Assembly: GCF_003024675.1 (NCBI RefSeq)
Contig: NZ_PYLP01000001.1
Coordinates: 1 to 64,000 of the forward strand
DNA: 64,000 bases
Direction of reading: 5' to 3'
Source: Faecalibacillus faecis
GTDB lineage: Bacteria; Bacillota_I; Bacilli_A; Erysipelotrichales; Coprobacillaceae
In this document: positions 23,814 to 31,859 of the stretch, one piece after another
Position numbering within the stretch: the stretch's first letter is position 1
Layout of the letters: each line of letters opens with the position of its first letter
Notes under the pieces: generated by a model
What the model was told of the DNA's origin: nothing
What the model saw: the letters and a program-made list of their open reading frames with translations, nothing else
The model's database searches: none
Position numbers and translations under genes: made by a program

Positions 23814-24123
23814 GTATATGAGAATAATTTTATTTTTTGATTTACCGTCAGTTACATACAGCGACCAAAAAGAATACAGTAAGTTTCATAAATTTTTGAT
23901 AAAAAATGGTTATATAATGATGCAAGAAAGTGTATATGCTAAATTGGCATTAAATAATTCTGTAGTATTAAGTGAAAAAGAAAAATTAAAGAAGAATAAA
24001 CCAGCTAAAGGATTAGTGCAAATATTGGTAATAACTGAAAAACAATTTTCACGAATGGAATATATCATTGGTAATAAAAAAACAGATGTAGTAGATACTG
24101 AAAGTAGGTTGATTATACTATGA
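23803..24123 (+). CDS. cas2: CRISPR-associated protein Cas2 (type II-A)
   Basis: 106 residues from the ATG giving MSYRYMRIILFFDLP, the usual II-A Cas2 opening; this start lies inside the end of cas1. A ferredoxin-like fold is expected, with the metal-type Asp in FFDLP (about 14) and VTEKQFSRM late in the protein. It is a structural partner of Cas1 in the integration complex. csn2 follows with a 4-nt overlap. Confidence 0.95.
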   Translation: MSYRYMRIILFFDLPSVTYSDQKEYSKFHKFLIKNGYIMMQESVYAKLALNNSVVLSEKEKLKKNKPAKGLVQILVITEKQFSRMEYIIGNKKTDVVDTESRLIIL

Positions 24124-24797
24124 TCATGAAAATATCAGGATTTGATATGGAAATAGATATTAATAATGAAAAAACGAATATATTATTAATTAGTGATAGT
24201 AAGCTTTTTGGTAGAATTTGTTTTGATCTTACTAGGAATAATGATGAAAATATTGTTTTCGTATTAGATAATAAAATAGTTAATACGAAAGATATTTTAA
24301 TTATTAGTGACATTATGAATTTTGATATTAATAATAAAATGATTATTTCTAAATTATATAATCAAATGTCAAATGATCTGATTTCAGATAGTGATATTGA
24401 AAACGAAATTAAGAAGCATTATATAGAAATAGTGAAAAAAATATATGATGAAGTTGATAATTATAATGTTGATATAAATATAAATGAAGAATTAGATTTC
24501 ATAAAGCTTTTTAAAATGATGGGTGTTGAAATACATAATAGTTATGATTGTCTAATAAATAAAATCATTGACTTATTAGAGATTTATTCTGAATTATGTA
24601 ATCAAACAATTGTATTTATAAATATTTTAAATTATTTTTCAAATGAAGAAATCAACGAAATATTAAAATATATTGGTTATAAAAAAATAAGTGTTTTATT
24701 TTTAGAAAATAGTTATAATAAAGATGTGTATTTTGAAAATAAATATGTCATAGATGATGAATTCTATGATTATATCGTTCATAATAACAAAAAGTAG
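24120..24797 (+). CDS. csn2: CRISPR adaptation protein Csn2
   Basis: 225 residues of a type II-A Csn2, recognised by position after cas2 and by family features: N-terminal KISGFDMEIDI, a Walker-like nucleotide-fold half, a central acidic helical segment, and the C-terminal VLFLENS. Csn2 forms a ring on DNA ends and is needed for spacer capture. It is very rich in Ile, Asn and Asp from AT-rich codons. It starts inside the cas2 stop (ATGA) and ends 34 nt before the array. Confidence 0.85.
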   Translation: MIMKISGFDMEIDINNEKTNILLISDSKLFGRICFDLTRNNDENIVFVLDNKIVNTKDILIISDIMNFDINNKMIISKLYNQMSNDLISDSDIENEIKKHYIEIVKKIYDEVDNYNVDININEELDFIKLFKMMGVEIHNSYDCLINKIIDLLEIYSELCNQTIVFINILNYFSNEEINEILKYIGYKKISVLFLENSYNKDVYFENKYVIDDEFYDYIVHNNKK

Positions 24798-24831
24798 TGT
24801 TGGCTTTTAACGTTATAAAACCTAATTTGAG
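24798..24831 (+). promoter_or_regulatory. CRISPR leader end with ATTTGAG integration anchor
   Basis: The gap between csn2 and the first repeat is only 34 nt and ends in ATTTGAG (24825-24831), the conserved leader-anchoring sequence of type II-A arrays. This fixes the array orientation as plus strand, newest spacer at 24868. A clear array promoter is not visible; it may lie inside csn2. Confidence 0.85.
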
Positions 24832-25659
24832 GTTTTATAGTTGTGTTATTTTGAATGATTACAAAACAAAATTCAATCAAAGCTTCTACTTTTCTAGGTT
24901 TTATAGTTGTGTTATTTTGAATGATTACAAAACATATTCAAGATAGTTCAACATCGATAGAGTGTTTTATAGTTGTGTTATTTTGAATGATTACAAAACT
25001 ACTAATTATCGTTTAGTTGTTTATGATAGGTTTTATAGTTGTGTTATTTTGAATGATTACAAAACAAGACAATGCTTCGTCAACTGATTTCTAAAGTTTT
25101 ATAGTTGTGTTATTTTGAATGATTACAAAACCTTTTCAAAGATTGTTGAATGACTACCACCGTTTTATAGTTGTGTTATTTTGAATGATTACAAAACTAG
25201 GAAAGGGTACAAATCTCTGGGCAGAAGGTTTTATAGTTGTGTTATTTTGAATGATTACAAAACGTCTTTATTTTTTGGATTATTTACAACAGTGTTTTAT
25301 AGTTGTGTTATTTTGAATGATTACAAAACGTTATTTAGCTATATCTAAACTTCTAGAAGGTTTTATAGTTGTGTTATTTTGAATGATTACAAAACTAATA
25401 ATCCTACTAAATATCAAGTTGTAGAGTTTTATAGTTGTGTTATTTTGAATGATTACAAAACTTCGCCAATATACAGAAATATCTTTGCGGAGTTTTATAG
25501 TTGTGTTATTTTGAATGATTACAAAACATATTCAAGATAGTTCAACATCGATAGAGTGTTTTATAGTTGTGTTATTTTGAATGATTACAAAACAAAAATC
25601 AAAACCAAAAGAGGATTAGTTAAGTTTTATAGTTGTGTTATTTTGAATGTTATGAGACG
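24832..25659 (+). CRISPR. Type II-A CRISPR array, 12 intact repeats plus one degenerate, 12 spacers
   Basis: The 36-nt repeat begins GTTTTATAGTTGTGTT and ends GATTACAAAAC. It is identical at 24832, 24898, 24964, 25030, 25096, 25162, 25228, 25294, 25360, 25426, 25492 and 25558, a strict 66-nt period with 30-nt spacers. The final repeat (25624) matches only for its first 26 nt and then diverges, the usual sign of the trailer end. The spacers at 24934-24963 and 25528-25557 are identical. The first six bases match the GUUUUA start that pairs with the tracrRNA lower stem. Confidence 0.98.
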
Positions 25660-25720
25660 TGAAAAAATTATATTTATAATTGGATTAAGAAATAAATTTC
25701 CTTTCTAGCAAAAATCCATA

Positions 25721-25746
25721 GTTTTAAAGTTGTGTTGTTTTGTATC
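25721..25746 (+). repeat. Relic CRISPR repeat downstream of the array
   Basis: GTTTTAAAGTTGTGTTGTTT and the following six bases match the first 26 nt of the repeat with three changes. It is 97 nt after the start of the last recognisable repeat. The intervening 25660-25720 has no gene and may hold decayed spacer DNA. Confidence 0.6.
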
Positions 25747-25748
25747 GG

Positions 25749-25884
25749 GTATCTGATAATAATTTGTTGTTGTCACTAAATACTAGTGGCAACTTTGTTA
25801 GATACAGATTTGCCTGTATAAAAAATCTTTGTTTTAAAATTGAATATACGAAATGTAGCGATAAACACTACATTTTTTTATTTC
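25749..25884 (+). promoter_or_regulatory. Structured leader with terminator before the ABC-F gene
   Basis: Hairpin GTTGTCACTA/TAGTGGCAAC (25769-25778 with 25784-25793, one wobble) sits inside an outer stem GTATCT/AGATAC (25749-25754 with 25800-25805). The outer stem competes with ATACAG/CTGTAT (25803-25808 with 25814-25819). A terminator stem AAATGTAG/CTACATTT (25851-25858 with 25868-25875) followed by a T-run comes 63 nt before the ABC-F start. This layout suits transcription attenuation, common ahead of ABC-F genes. No clear promoter or leader peptide was found. Confidence 0.5.
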
Positions 25885-25946
25885 TAGACAAGAATATGAA
25901 TTTATGTCATAATAGTCAAGCTATTACAAAAGAAAGGAATGACGTT

Positions 25947-27548
25947 ATGATATCAACACAAAATGTATCTTTAAGATATGGAGATAGAGCTTTATTTGAA
26001 AATGTTTCTGTTAAATTTACTGAAGGAAACTGTTATGGAATTATTGGTGCTAATGGGGCTGGTAAATCTACATTTTTAAAAATCTTATCAGGAGAAATTG
26101 AACCTAATAAGGGAGAGGTTATTATTGAACCTCATAAAAGATTATCAGTATTAAAACAAGATCACTTTGCTTATGATGAAAATAAAGTTGTAGAAACAGT
26201 AATTATGGGTAATAAAAGACTTTATGAAATCATGCAAGAAAAAGAAAGATTATACGCAAAAGAAGATTTTAATGATGAAGATGGTATTTTACTTGGTGAA
26301 TTAGAAGGTGAATTTGCGGATATGGATGGATGGAATGCAGAAGCTGATGCAGAAACAATGTTAAATGGTTTAGGAATTACTTCTGAATTTCATGATATGT
26401 ATATGAAAGATCTTGATGGTAATCAAAAAGTAAAAGTTTTATTAGCGCAAGCTTTATTTGGTGATCCTGATATTTTATTATTAGACGAACCAACAAACCA
26501 CTTAGATTTAAAAAGTATTAATTGGTTAGAAAACTTCTTATTAAATTTTAAAAATACTGTCATTGTTGTTTCTCATGACCGTCATTTTTTAAATAAAGTA
26601 TGTACACATATTGCGGATATTGATTATAGCCGTATTCAATTATATGTAGGAAACTACGATTTCTGGTATGAATATAGCCAAATGCAAATCCAACAAGCAA
26701 AAGATCAAAATAAAAAAGCAGAAGCTAAGAAAAAAGAATTAGAAGAATTTATTGCACGATTCAGTGCCAATGCTTCTAAAGCAAAACAAGCTACATCAAG
26801 AAAAAAATTATTAGATAACTTAGAAATGGTAGATATTAAACCATCTCTTAGAAGATATCCTTTTATTGGTTTTAAACCAGGGAGAGAAGTTGGAAATATT
26901 GTTTTAAATGTTGAAGGTCTTACTAAAGTAGTTGATGGAGAAAAACTTATTAATAATGTTTCATTCTCTATTCAACCAAATGAAAAAGTCGCTTTTGTGG
27001 GAGATGATAAAGCAACTGAAGCTTTCTTTAAAATCATTATGGGTGAAGATGAAGATTATGAAGGAGAATTCAAATGGGGAATTACGACATCACAATCTTA
27101 TTTTCCTAAAGATAATTCAAAATACTTCAATGATTGTGAATTAAGCCTAGTTGATTGGTTAAGACAATTTACTGATGGTAATGTTTATGAACAAGATTTA
27201 AGAGGATGGTTAGGACGTGTTCTTTTCTCTGGAGAAGAAGCGTTAAAGAAAGCCAATGTCTTATCTGGAGGAGAAAAGGTAAGATGTATGCTTGCTAAAA
27301 TGATGATGGAAGATGCGAATGTTCTTGTTTTTGATGAACCAACAAACCATTTAGATCTTGAATCAATTCAAGCATTAAACCAAGGACTTATTCAGTTTAA
27401 AGAAAATATTCTCTTTACATGTCATGACCACCAATTTGTACAAACGATTGCAAATAGAATTATTGAATTTAATAAAGAGGGAATTATTGATCGTTTATCA
27501 ACTTATGATGAATATTTAGAATATAAAGAAGACTTAGAAAACAAATAG
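25947..27548 (+). CDS. ABC-F family ATPase (YkpA/YbiT-like)
   Basis: 533 residues from ATG 25947 (RBS AAAGGAA); the open frame runs 69 codons upstream through the leader and is not coding there. First nucleotide domain: Walker A GANGAGKSTFL (about 35-45), signature-like DLDGNQKVKVLLAQ, Walker B DILLLDEPTNHLD. Linker of charged helices at about 240-280. Second domain: degenerate Walker A (GDDKATEAFF), signature VLSGGEKVRC, Walker B VLVFDEPTNHLD. There are no membrane segments. ABC-F proteins act on ribosomes. Loss of the second P-loop also occurs in relatives of this branch. Confidence 0.88.
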   Translation: MISTQNVSLRYGDRALFENVSVKFTEGNCYGIIGANGAGKSTFLKILSGEIEPNKGEVIIEPHKRLSVLKQDHFAYDENKVVETVIMGNKRLYEIMQEKERLYAKEDFNDEDGILLGELEGEFADMDGWNAEADAETMLNGLGITSEFHDMYMKDLDGNQKVKVLLAQALFGDPDILLLDEPTNHLDLKSINWLENFLLNFKNTVIVVSHDRHFLNKVCTHIADIDYSRIQLYVGNYDFWYEYSQMQIQQAKDQNKKAEAKKKELEEFIARFSANASKAKQATSRKKLLDNLEMVDIKPSLRRYPFIGFKPGREVGNIVLNVEGLTKVVDGEKLINNVSFSIQPNEKVAFVGDDKATEAFFKIIMGEDEDYEGEFKWGITTSQSYFPKDNSKYFNDCELSLVDWLRQFTDGNVYEQDLRGWLGRVLFSGEEALKKANVLSGGEKVRCMLAKMMMEDANVLVFDEPTNHLDLESIQALNQGLIQFKENILFTCHDHQFVQTIANRIIEFNKEGIIDRLSTYDEYLEYKEDLENK

Positions 27549-27578
27549 AGGACTTCATTGAAGTCCTCTATCTTTTTA
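27546..27578 (+). terminator. Terminator of the ABC-F gene
   Basis: TAGAGGACTTCA pairs with TGAAGTCCTCTA (11-12 bp), followed by TCTTTTT. The stop codon TAG starts the stem. Confidence 0.9.
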
Positions 27579-27590
27579 GTGTTTTTATAA

Positions 27591-27660
27591 GGGAAGGAAA
27601 TTTGAAAAAAATTCTAAGAAAGATGTTTAAATATTATTTATCTTTCTTGACTATAATATA
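27591..27660 (+). repeat. Imperfect ~65-bp intergenic repeat, copy 1
   Basis: Begins GGGAAGGAAAT, contains AAGAAAGATG and its near complement ATCTTTCTT (a 9-bp stem), and ends TTGACTATAATATA. Copy 2 is at 27738. Between the copies (about 27694-27727) lies another hairpin built on CAAAAA/TTTTTG. Confidence 0.65.
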
Positions 27661-27737
27661 AACATTGATTGTGAACTGAATATTTCTTTTCAAAACAAAA
27701 AAGACTTTTTCAAGCCTTTTTGTTTAAATAATAATTT

Positions 27738-27797
27738 GGGAAGGGAATATGAATTTATTATTTAAGAAAGATGATTTATCTTTCATGACTACAATAT
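27738..27797 (+). repeat. Imperfect ~65-bp intergenic repeat, copy 2
   Basis: Begins GGGAAGGGAAT, contains AAGAAAGATGATTTATCTTTC, and ends TGACTACAATATA, matching copy 1 block by block with a shorter loop. No gene lies in this 378-nt gap. Confidence 0.65.
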
Positions 27798-27872
27798 AGT
27801 ATAAAAATATACCAAGAAAATGGTCATATTATGTGTTTTTATGGGACGAGTAAAAATAAATGATAAAGAACA

Positions 27873-27900
27873 TTGAAAAAAATTATCGATTTGGTAAAAT
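27873..27900 (+). promoter_or_regulatory. Probable promoter of the dap operon
   Basis: TTGAAA (27873-27878), 16-bp spacer, TAAAAT (27895-27900). The dapF RBS GAGGTGAT and GTG start follow. Confidence 0.6.
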
Positions 27901-27926
27901 TGTCTTAAATAATGTGAGGTGATAAA

Positions 27927-28757
27927 GTGGAATTACATTTTACAAAAATGGAAGGTATTGGCAATGATTACATTTATGTTGATGGAATCAACCAAGATGT
28001 CAATATGACACCAGAGTTTATTAGTCGTATTTCTGATCGTCATTTTGGTATCGGTGGAGATGGTATGATTGTTATTTTAAAATCAGATATTTATGATTTT
28101 AAAATGCGTATGTTTAATCTTGATGGAAGTGAAGGAATGATGTGTGGTAATGGAATTCGTTGTTTTGCAAAGTTCTGTTATGATCATCATTTAACGGATA
28201 AAAAAGTATTGAATATTGAAACAAAAGCAGGGTTACGTATCGTTGAACTTGTTTTTGAAGGTGATGAAGTCGTTGGCGCAAAAGTGGATATGCAAGAACC
28301 AATTTTAGACTGTAAAGAAATTCCGGTAATTTTTAATCAAGAAAAAATGATTAATGAAAAAGTAAAAGTAGGGGACAAGGAATATTCTTTAACAGCTGTT
28401 TCAATGGGAAATCCTCATGTTGTTACATATGTTGACTCATTGGATTTTGATATTGAAACAATTGGAAAACAATTTGAACATCATGAAATGTTTCCAAAAT
28501 CTGTCAACACTGAATTTGTAGAAGTAATCAATGATCATTATTTAAAAATGCGTGTATGGGAAAGAGGCAGTGGTGAAACAATGGCTTGTGGAACTGGTGC
28601 GTGTGCCGTTATGTATGCAAGTTATATCAATGGTTATTGTAAAGAAAAAGCAACAGTTGAATTGCTTGGTGGTAAGTTAGAAATTGAACTAAAAGAAGGA
28701 CATATTTTTATGACAGGACCAGCAACAACTGTCTTTGAAGGAAAAATAAAAGTATAA
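27927..28757 (+). CDS. dapF: Diaminopimelate epimerase
   Basis: 276 residues from GTG 27927 (RBS GAGGTGAT). Two mirror-image halves each give one catalytic Cys: MMCGNGIRC (about residue 73) and ACGTGACA (about 221). It interconverts LL- and meso-diaminopimelate for lysine and peptidoglycan synthesis. It is first of four same-strand genes for the acetylated DAP route. The length matches the family. Confidence 0.96.
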   Translation: MELHFTKMEGIGNDYIYVDGINQDVNMTPEFISRISDRHFGIGGDGMIVILKSDIYDFKMRMFNLDGSEGMMCGNGIRCFAKFCYDHHLTDKKVLNIETKAGLRIVELVFEGDEVVGAKVDMQEPILDCKEIPVIFNQEKMINEKVKVGDKEYSLTAVSMGNPHVVTYVDSLDFDIETIGKQFEHHEMFPKSVNTEFVEVINDHYLKMRVWERGSGETMACGTGACAVMYASYINGYCKEKATVELLGGKLEIELKEGHIFMTGPATTVFEGKIKV

Positions 28758-28767
28758 GGAGAGAAAT

Positions 28768-29472
28768 ATGTTACAAACTGCAGAAGAAATTATTAAATAT
28801 ATTGGTGATGCAAAGAAACAAACACCAATTAAAATGTATTTAAAAGGGGAAAATTTACCTGATACAGATGCATTCCATTTATTTGGAGACAGTCATTTTA
28901 AAATCGCTATTGGTGATTTAGATGCAATCAACGCTTATGTTGAAGAAAATAAAGATTTAATCAAAGATTCATTTATTGAACAAGATCGTCGTAATAGTGC
29001 AATTCCAATGCTAGATATGAGAAATATCAACGCACGTATTGAACCAGGATGCTTCATTCGTGAAAATGTTTCTATTGGAGATAATGCCGTTATCATGATG
29101 GGAGCTGTTATCAATATCGGTGCTAAAATTGGAGAAGGATCAATGATTGATATGGGTGCTGTTTTAGGAGGACGTGCTGAAGTAGGAAAACATTGTCACG
29201 TTGGTGCCGGAGCAGTGCTTGCAGGTGTCATTGAACCACCTAGTGCGTCACCTGTTATCCTAGAAGATGATGTTTTAATTGGTGCTAATGCTGTTGTCAT
29301 CGAAGGTGTTCATATTGGTAAAGGTGCTGTTGTTGGTGCAGGAAGTATTGTTACTCAAGATGTACCTGCCGGAGCTGTTGTTGTAGGTAACCCAGCAAGA
29401 ATCATCAAAGAACAAAAAGATGAAAAAACAGAAGGAAAAACACAATTAATGGATGATTTACGTAAAATCTAG
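28768..29472 (+). CDS. dapH: Tetrahydrodipicolinate N-acetyltransferase
   Basis: 234 residues. The N-terminal helical domain ([21 protein letters not shown]) is characteristic of DapH, followed by left-handed beta-helix hexapeptide repeats from about 90 to 200 ([40 protein letters not shown]). It acetylates tetrahydrodipicolinate, which fixes this operon to the acetylase branch. It is 10 nt after dapF with RBS AGGAGAG. Confidence 0.95.
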   Translation: MLQTAEEIIKYIGDAKKQTPIKMYLKGENLPDTDAFHLFGDSHFKIAIGDLDAINAYVEENKDLIKDSFIEQDRRNSAIPMLDMRNINARIEPGCFIRENVSIGDNAVIMMGAVINIGAKIGEGSMIDMGAVLGGRAEVGKHCHVGAGAVLAGVIEPPSASPVILEDDVLIGANAVVIEGVHIGKGAVVGAGSIVTQDVPAGAVVVGNPARIIKEQKDEKTEGKTQLMDDLRKI

Positions 29473-29481
29473 GATAAACTT

Positions 29482-30612
29482 ATGAAACAATTATTAGATC
29501 AAATCAAGGAATGGCGTCGTCATTTACACACCATTCCTGAAATTGGCTTTCAAGAATATAAGACATCAGCTTATCTTTATGAACAATTAGAAAAGATGGG
29601 TTATCAACCACAAAAAATAACAGAGACGGGAATCGCTGTTTATTTAGATTTTCATAAAGAAAAAACGATTGCTTTTCGTAGTGATATTGATGCTTTAGAA
29701 ATTACTGAACAAACGGGTGCAGAGTTTAAAAGCACACATCAAGGAAAGATGCATGCGTGTGGTCATGATGGACATATGGCAGCTCTTTTAGGACTTGCTT
29801 ATAAATTAAAAGATGTCAAAGACTTACCAAATAATGTTTTACTTATTTTTCAACCTGGTGAAGAAGTCGTTGATGGAGCACCATCAATTATTCGTACCGG
29901 TATTTTTGAAAAATACAATGTTAAAGGAATTTATGGACTTCATATGTTTCCTGATGTTGATGCTGGGAAAATTGCTTGTCGTAAAGGACCATTGATGGCT
30001 GAAAGTGGTGAACTTGATGTGACGATTCATGGTAAAAGTGCCCATGCGGGTAAATATCATGAAGGTATTGATTCGATTGTGATTGCTAGTTTTCTTATTA
30101 GTAATTATCAAAGTATCATTTCGCGTATGATTTCACCTATGCAACCTTGTGTTTTAAATATTGGTGAAATTCATGGTGGAACAGTAAGAAATATTGTTGC
30201 AAGTCAAACAGAATTTCATGGCACATTAAGAACTTATAGTGAAGAAGTCTTTTCACGTATTGTAGAGGCAATGAAAGGCTTTAATCAAGGAATGGAACAA
30301 GCTTATGGTTGTACCATTGATTTTGCTTGTCAACCATTTAATCCACCGGTTTTAAATGATGCTCATTTATATGAACAATTAAAGAAAAATGCAGGTGAAA
30401 ACTACGAAGAACTTGAAGAACCTGTCATGTTGGCTGAGGACTTTGCGCATTATCAAAAAGTAATACCAGGTGTTTTCTTCTATGTGGGAACAAGATGCAA
30501 AGAATATACATCTGGCTTACATACACCAACTTTTAATTTCCACGAAGAAGTCTTAGTACAAGCTGTTGAACTTTATGAAAGACTTGCAAAAAATGTACAA
30601 TTGGGGGACTAG
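29482..30612 (+). CDS. dapL: N-acetyldiaminopimelate deacetylase (M20 family)
   Basis: 376 residues of the M20 amidohydrolase family. The metal site is seen in FRSDIDALEI (about 70-80) and HACGHDGHM (about 95-103), with the Glu pair in QPGEEVVDGA and a final His in LHTPTFNF. The dimerisation domain is at about 175-290. In context it removes acetyl from N-acetyl-LL-DAP; the family alone would also allow peptide or amino-acid deacylase. It lies 9 nt after dapH. Confidence 0.85.
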   Translation: MKQLLDQIKEWRRHLHTIPEIGFQEYKTSAYLYEQLEKMGYQPQKITETGIAVYLDFHKEKTIAFRSDIDALEITEQTGAEFKSTHQGKMHACGHDGHMAALLGLAYKLKDVKDLPNNVLLIFQPGEEVVDGAPSIIRTGIFEKYNVKGIYGLHMFPDVDAGKIACRKGPLMAESGELDVTIHGKSAHAGKYHEGIDSIVIASFLISNYQSIISRMISPMQPCVLNIGEIHGGTVRNIVASQTEFHGTLRTYSEEVFSRIVEAMKGFNQGMEQAYGCTIDFACQPFNPPVLNDAHLYEQLKKNAGENYEELEEPVMLAEDFAHYQKVIPGVFFYVGTRCKEYTSGLHTPTFNFHEEVLVQAVELYERLAKNVQLGD

Positions 30613-30614
30613 AT

Positions 30615-31796
30615 ATGAATTATTATGATAGATCATTAGATGCATTAATGCATGCTTATGGAAGATATGATATCACATTTGATCATGGTGATGGCATTCA
30701 TTTATATGATGTAAACCAAAAAGAATATATTGATTTCTTTTCAGGAATTGGGGTTAATTCTTTTGGCTATAATTATCCAGCTTATGTTGAAGCAATGGAA
30801 AAACAACTTCATCGTTTAATGCATATTTCAAATTATTTCAATACTGTAGAAACAATTGAAGCAGCTGAATGTGTTAAAAAAGCAACTAAATTAGATAAAG
30901 TATTCTTTACAAATTCAGGAGCTGAATCAACAGAAGGTGCTTTAAAATTAGCGCGTAAATATTATTATCAAAAACATGGAAAAGCGGACAGTGAAATTAT
31001 TTCATTAAATCATTCTTTCCATGGTAGAACAACAGGATCTGTTAAACTTACTGGAAATGCTCATTATCAAGAAGCTTTTGGACCATTAATTGAAGGGGTC
31101 AAATATGCTGAGATTAACGATTTAGATAGTGTTAAAGCATTACTGAATGAAAAAACAGCAGCTATTATTGTTGAACCAGTTCAAGGTGAAGGTGGTGTCT
31201 ATGTTTGTTCAAAAGAATTCTTAACAGGTTTAAGAAAACTTTGTGATGAAAGAGATATTGCTTTGATTTTAGATGAAGTACAATGTGGAATGGGGCGTAC
31301 AGGAACAATCATGACTTATTTCCAATACGATATCTTACCTGATATTTTATGTCTAGCAAAAGGAATCGGGGCAGGTTTTCCAATGGGAGCTTTTGTTGCT
31401 AATAAAAAATTTGCGGCAGCTATGGAACCAGGAGATCATGGTTCGACTTATGGCGGAAATCCAATGGCTGGGCAAGCATGCCGTACCGTTTTTAAAATCT
31501 TAGAAGATACTAAAATGATTGATCATGTTCAAGATATTAGTGAATATTTAATTGAAAAATTAGATGATTTACAAGAAGAATTTCCATGTATTAAAGAAAG
31601 ACGTGGTTTAGGTTTAATGATTGGTCTTGAATTTGATAAACCAGTTAAAGATATTGTAAAAACATGTTTAGATTTAGGTTTAATTGTCGTTACGGCTGGA
31701 CCTCATGTTGTAAGAATGCTTCCACCGTTTATTACAACTGAAAAAGATGTGGATCAAGCAATTGCAATTTTAAAAGAAGCAATTGAAAAAAATTAA
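30615..31796 (+). CDS. Class III PLP aminotransferase, probable N-acetyl-LL-DAP aminotransferase
   Basis: 393 residues, ArgD-like fold type I. FTNSGAESTEGALKLAR (cofactor phosphate region, about 95-111), HSFHGRTTGS, the Asp of ILDEVQCGMGRTG, and the PLP lysine in CLAKGIGAGFPMG (about 250). By sequence it looks like acetylornithine aminotransferase, but no arginine genes are near and it is the last gene of the dap operon, 2 nt after the deacetylase. The missing transamination step of the acetyl-DAP route is therefore the most likely job. Confidence 0.8.
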   Translation: MNYYDRSLDALMHAYGRYDITFDHGDGIHLYDVNQKEYIDFFSGIGVNSFGYNYPAYVEAMEKQLHRLMHISNYFNTVETIEAAECVKKATKLDKVFFTNSGAESTEGALKLARKYYYQKHGKADSEIISLNHSFHGRTTGSVKLTGNAHYQEAFGPLIEGVKYAEINDLDSVKALLNEKTAAIIVEPVQGEGGVYVCSKEFLTGLRKLCDERDIALILDEVQCGMGRTGTIMTYFQYDILPDILCLAKGIGAGFPMGAFVANKKFAAAMEPGDHGSTYGGNPMAGQACRTVFKILEDTKMIDHVQDISEYLIEKLDDLQEEFPCIKERRGLGLMIGLEFDKPVKDIVKTCLDLGLIVVTAGPHVVRMLPPFITTEKDVDQAIAILKEAIEKN

Positions 31797-31859
31797 AAAA
31801 TTTAAAAAATAAAAAGAAAAAATGGATATTTTGGCGTATATAAGGATGAGGTGATCAAT

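Noticed and set aside
25721-25884. A second tracrRNA downstream of the array
   Set aside because: The repeat-like part could act as antirepeat only on the minus strand, where no nexus or terminator hairpin follows; on the plus strand it has repeat sense.
25740-25946. An N-terminal extension of the ABC-F protein
   Set aside because: The extra 69 codons cross a terminator and hairpins, and a good RBS precedes the ATG at 25947.
27580-27926. A lysine riboswitch before dapF
   Set aside because: The gap is long and structured, but I could not find the conserved L-box blocks; it holds two copies of another repeat instead.
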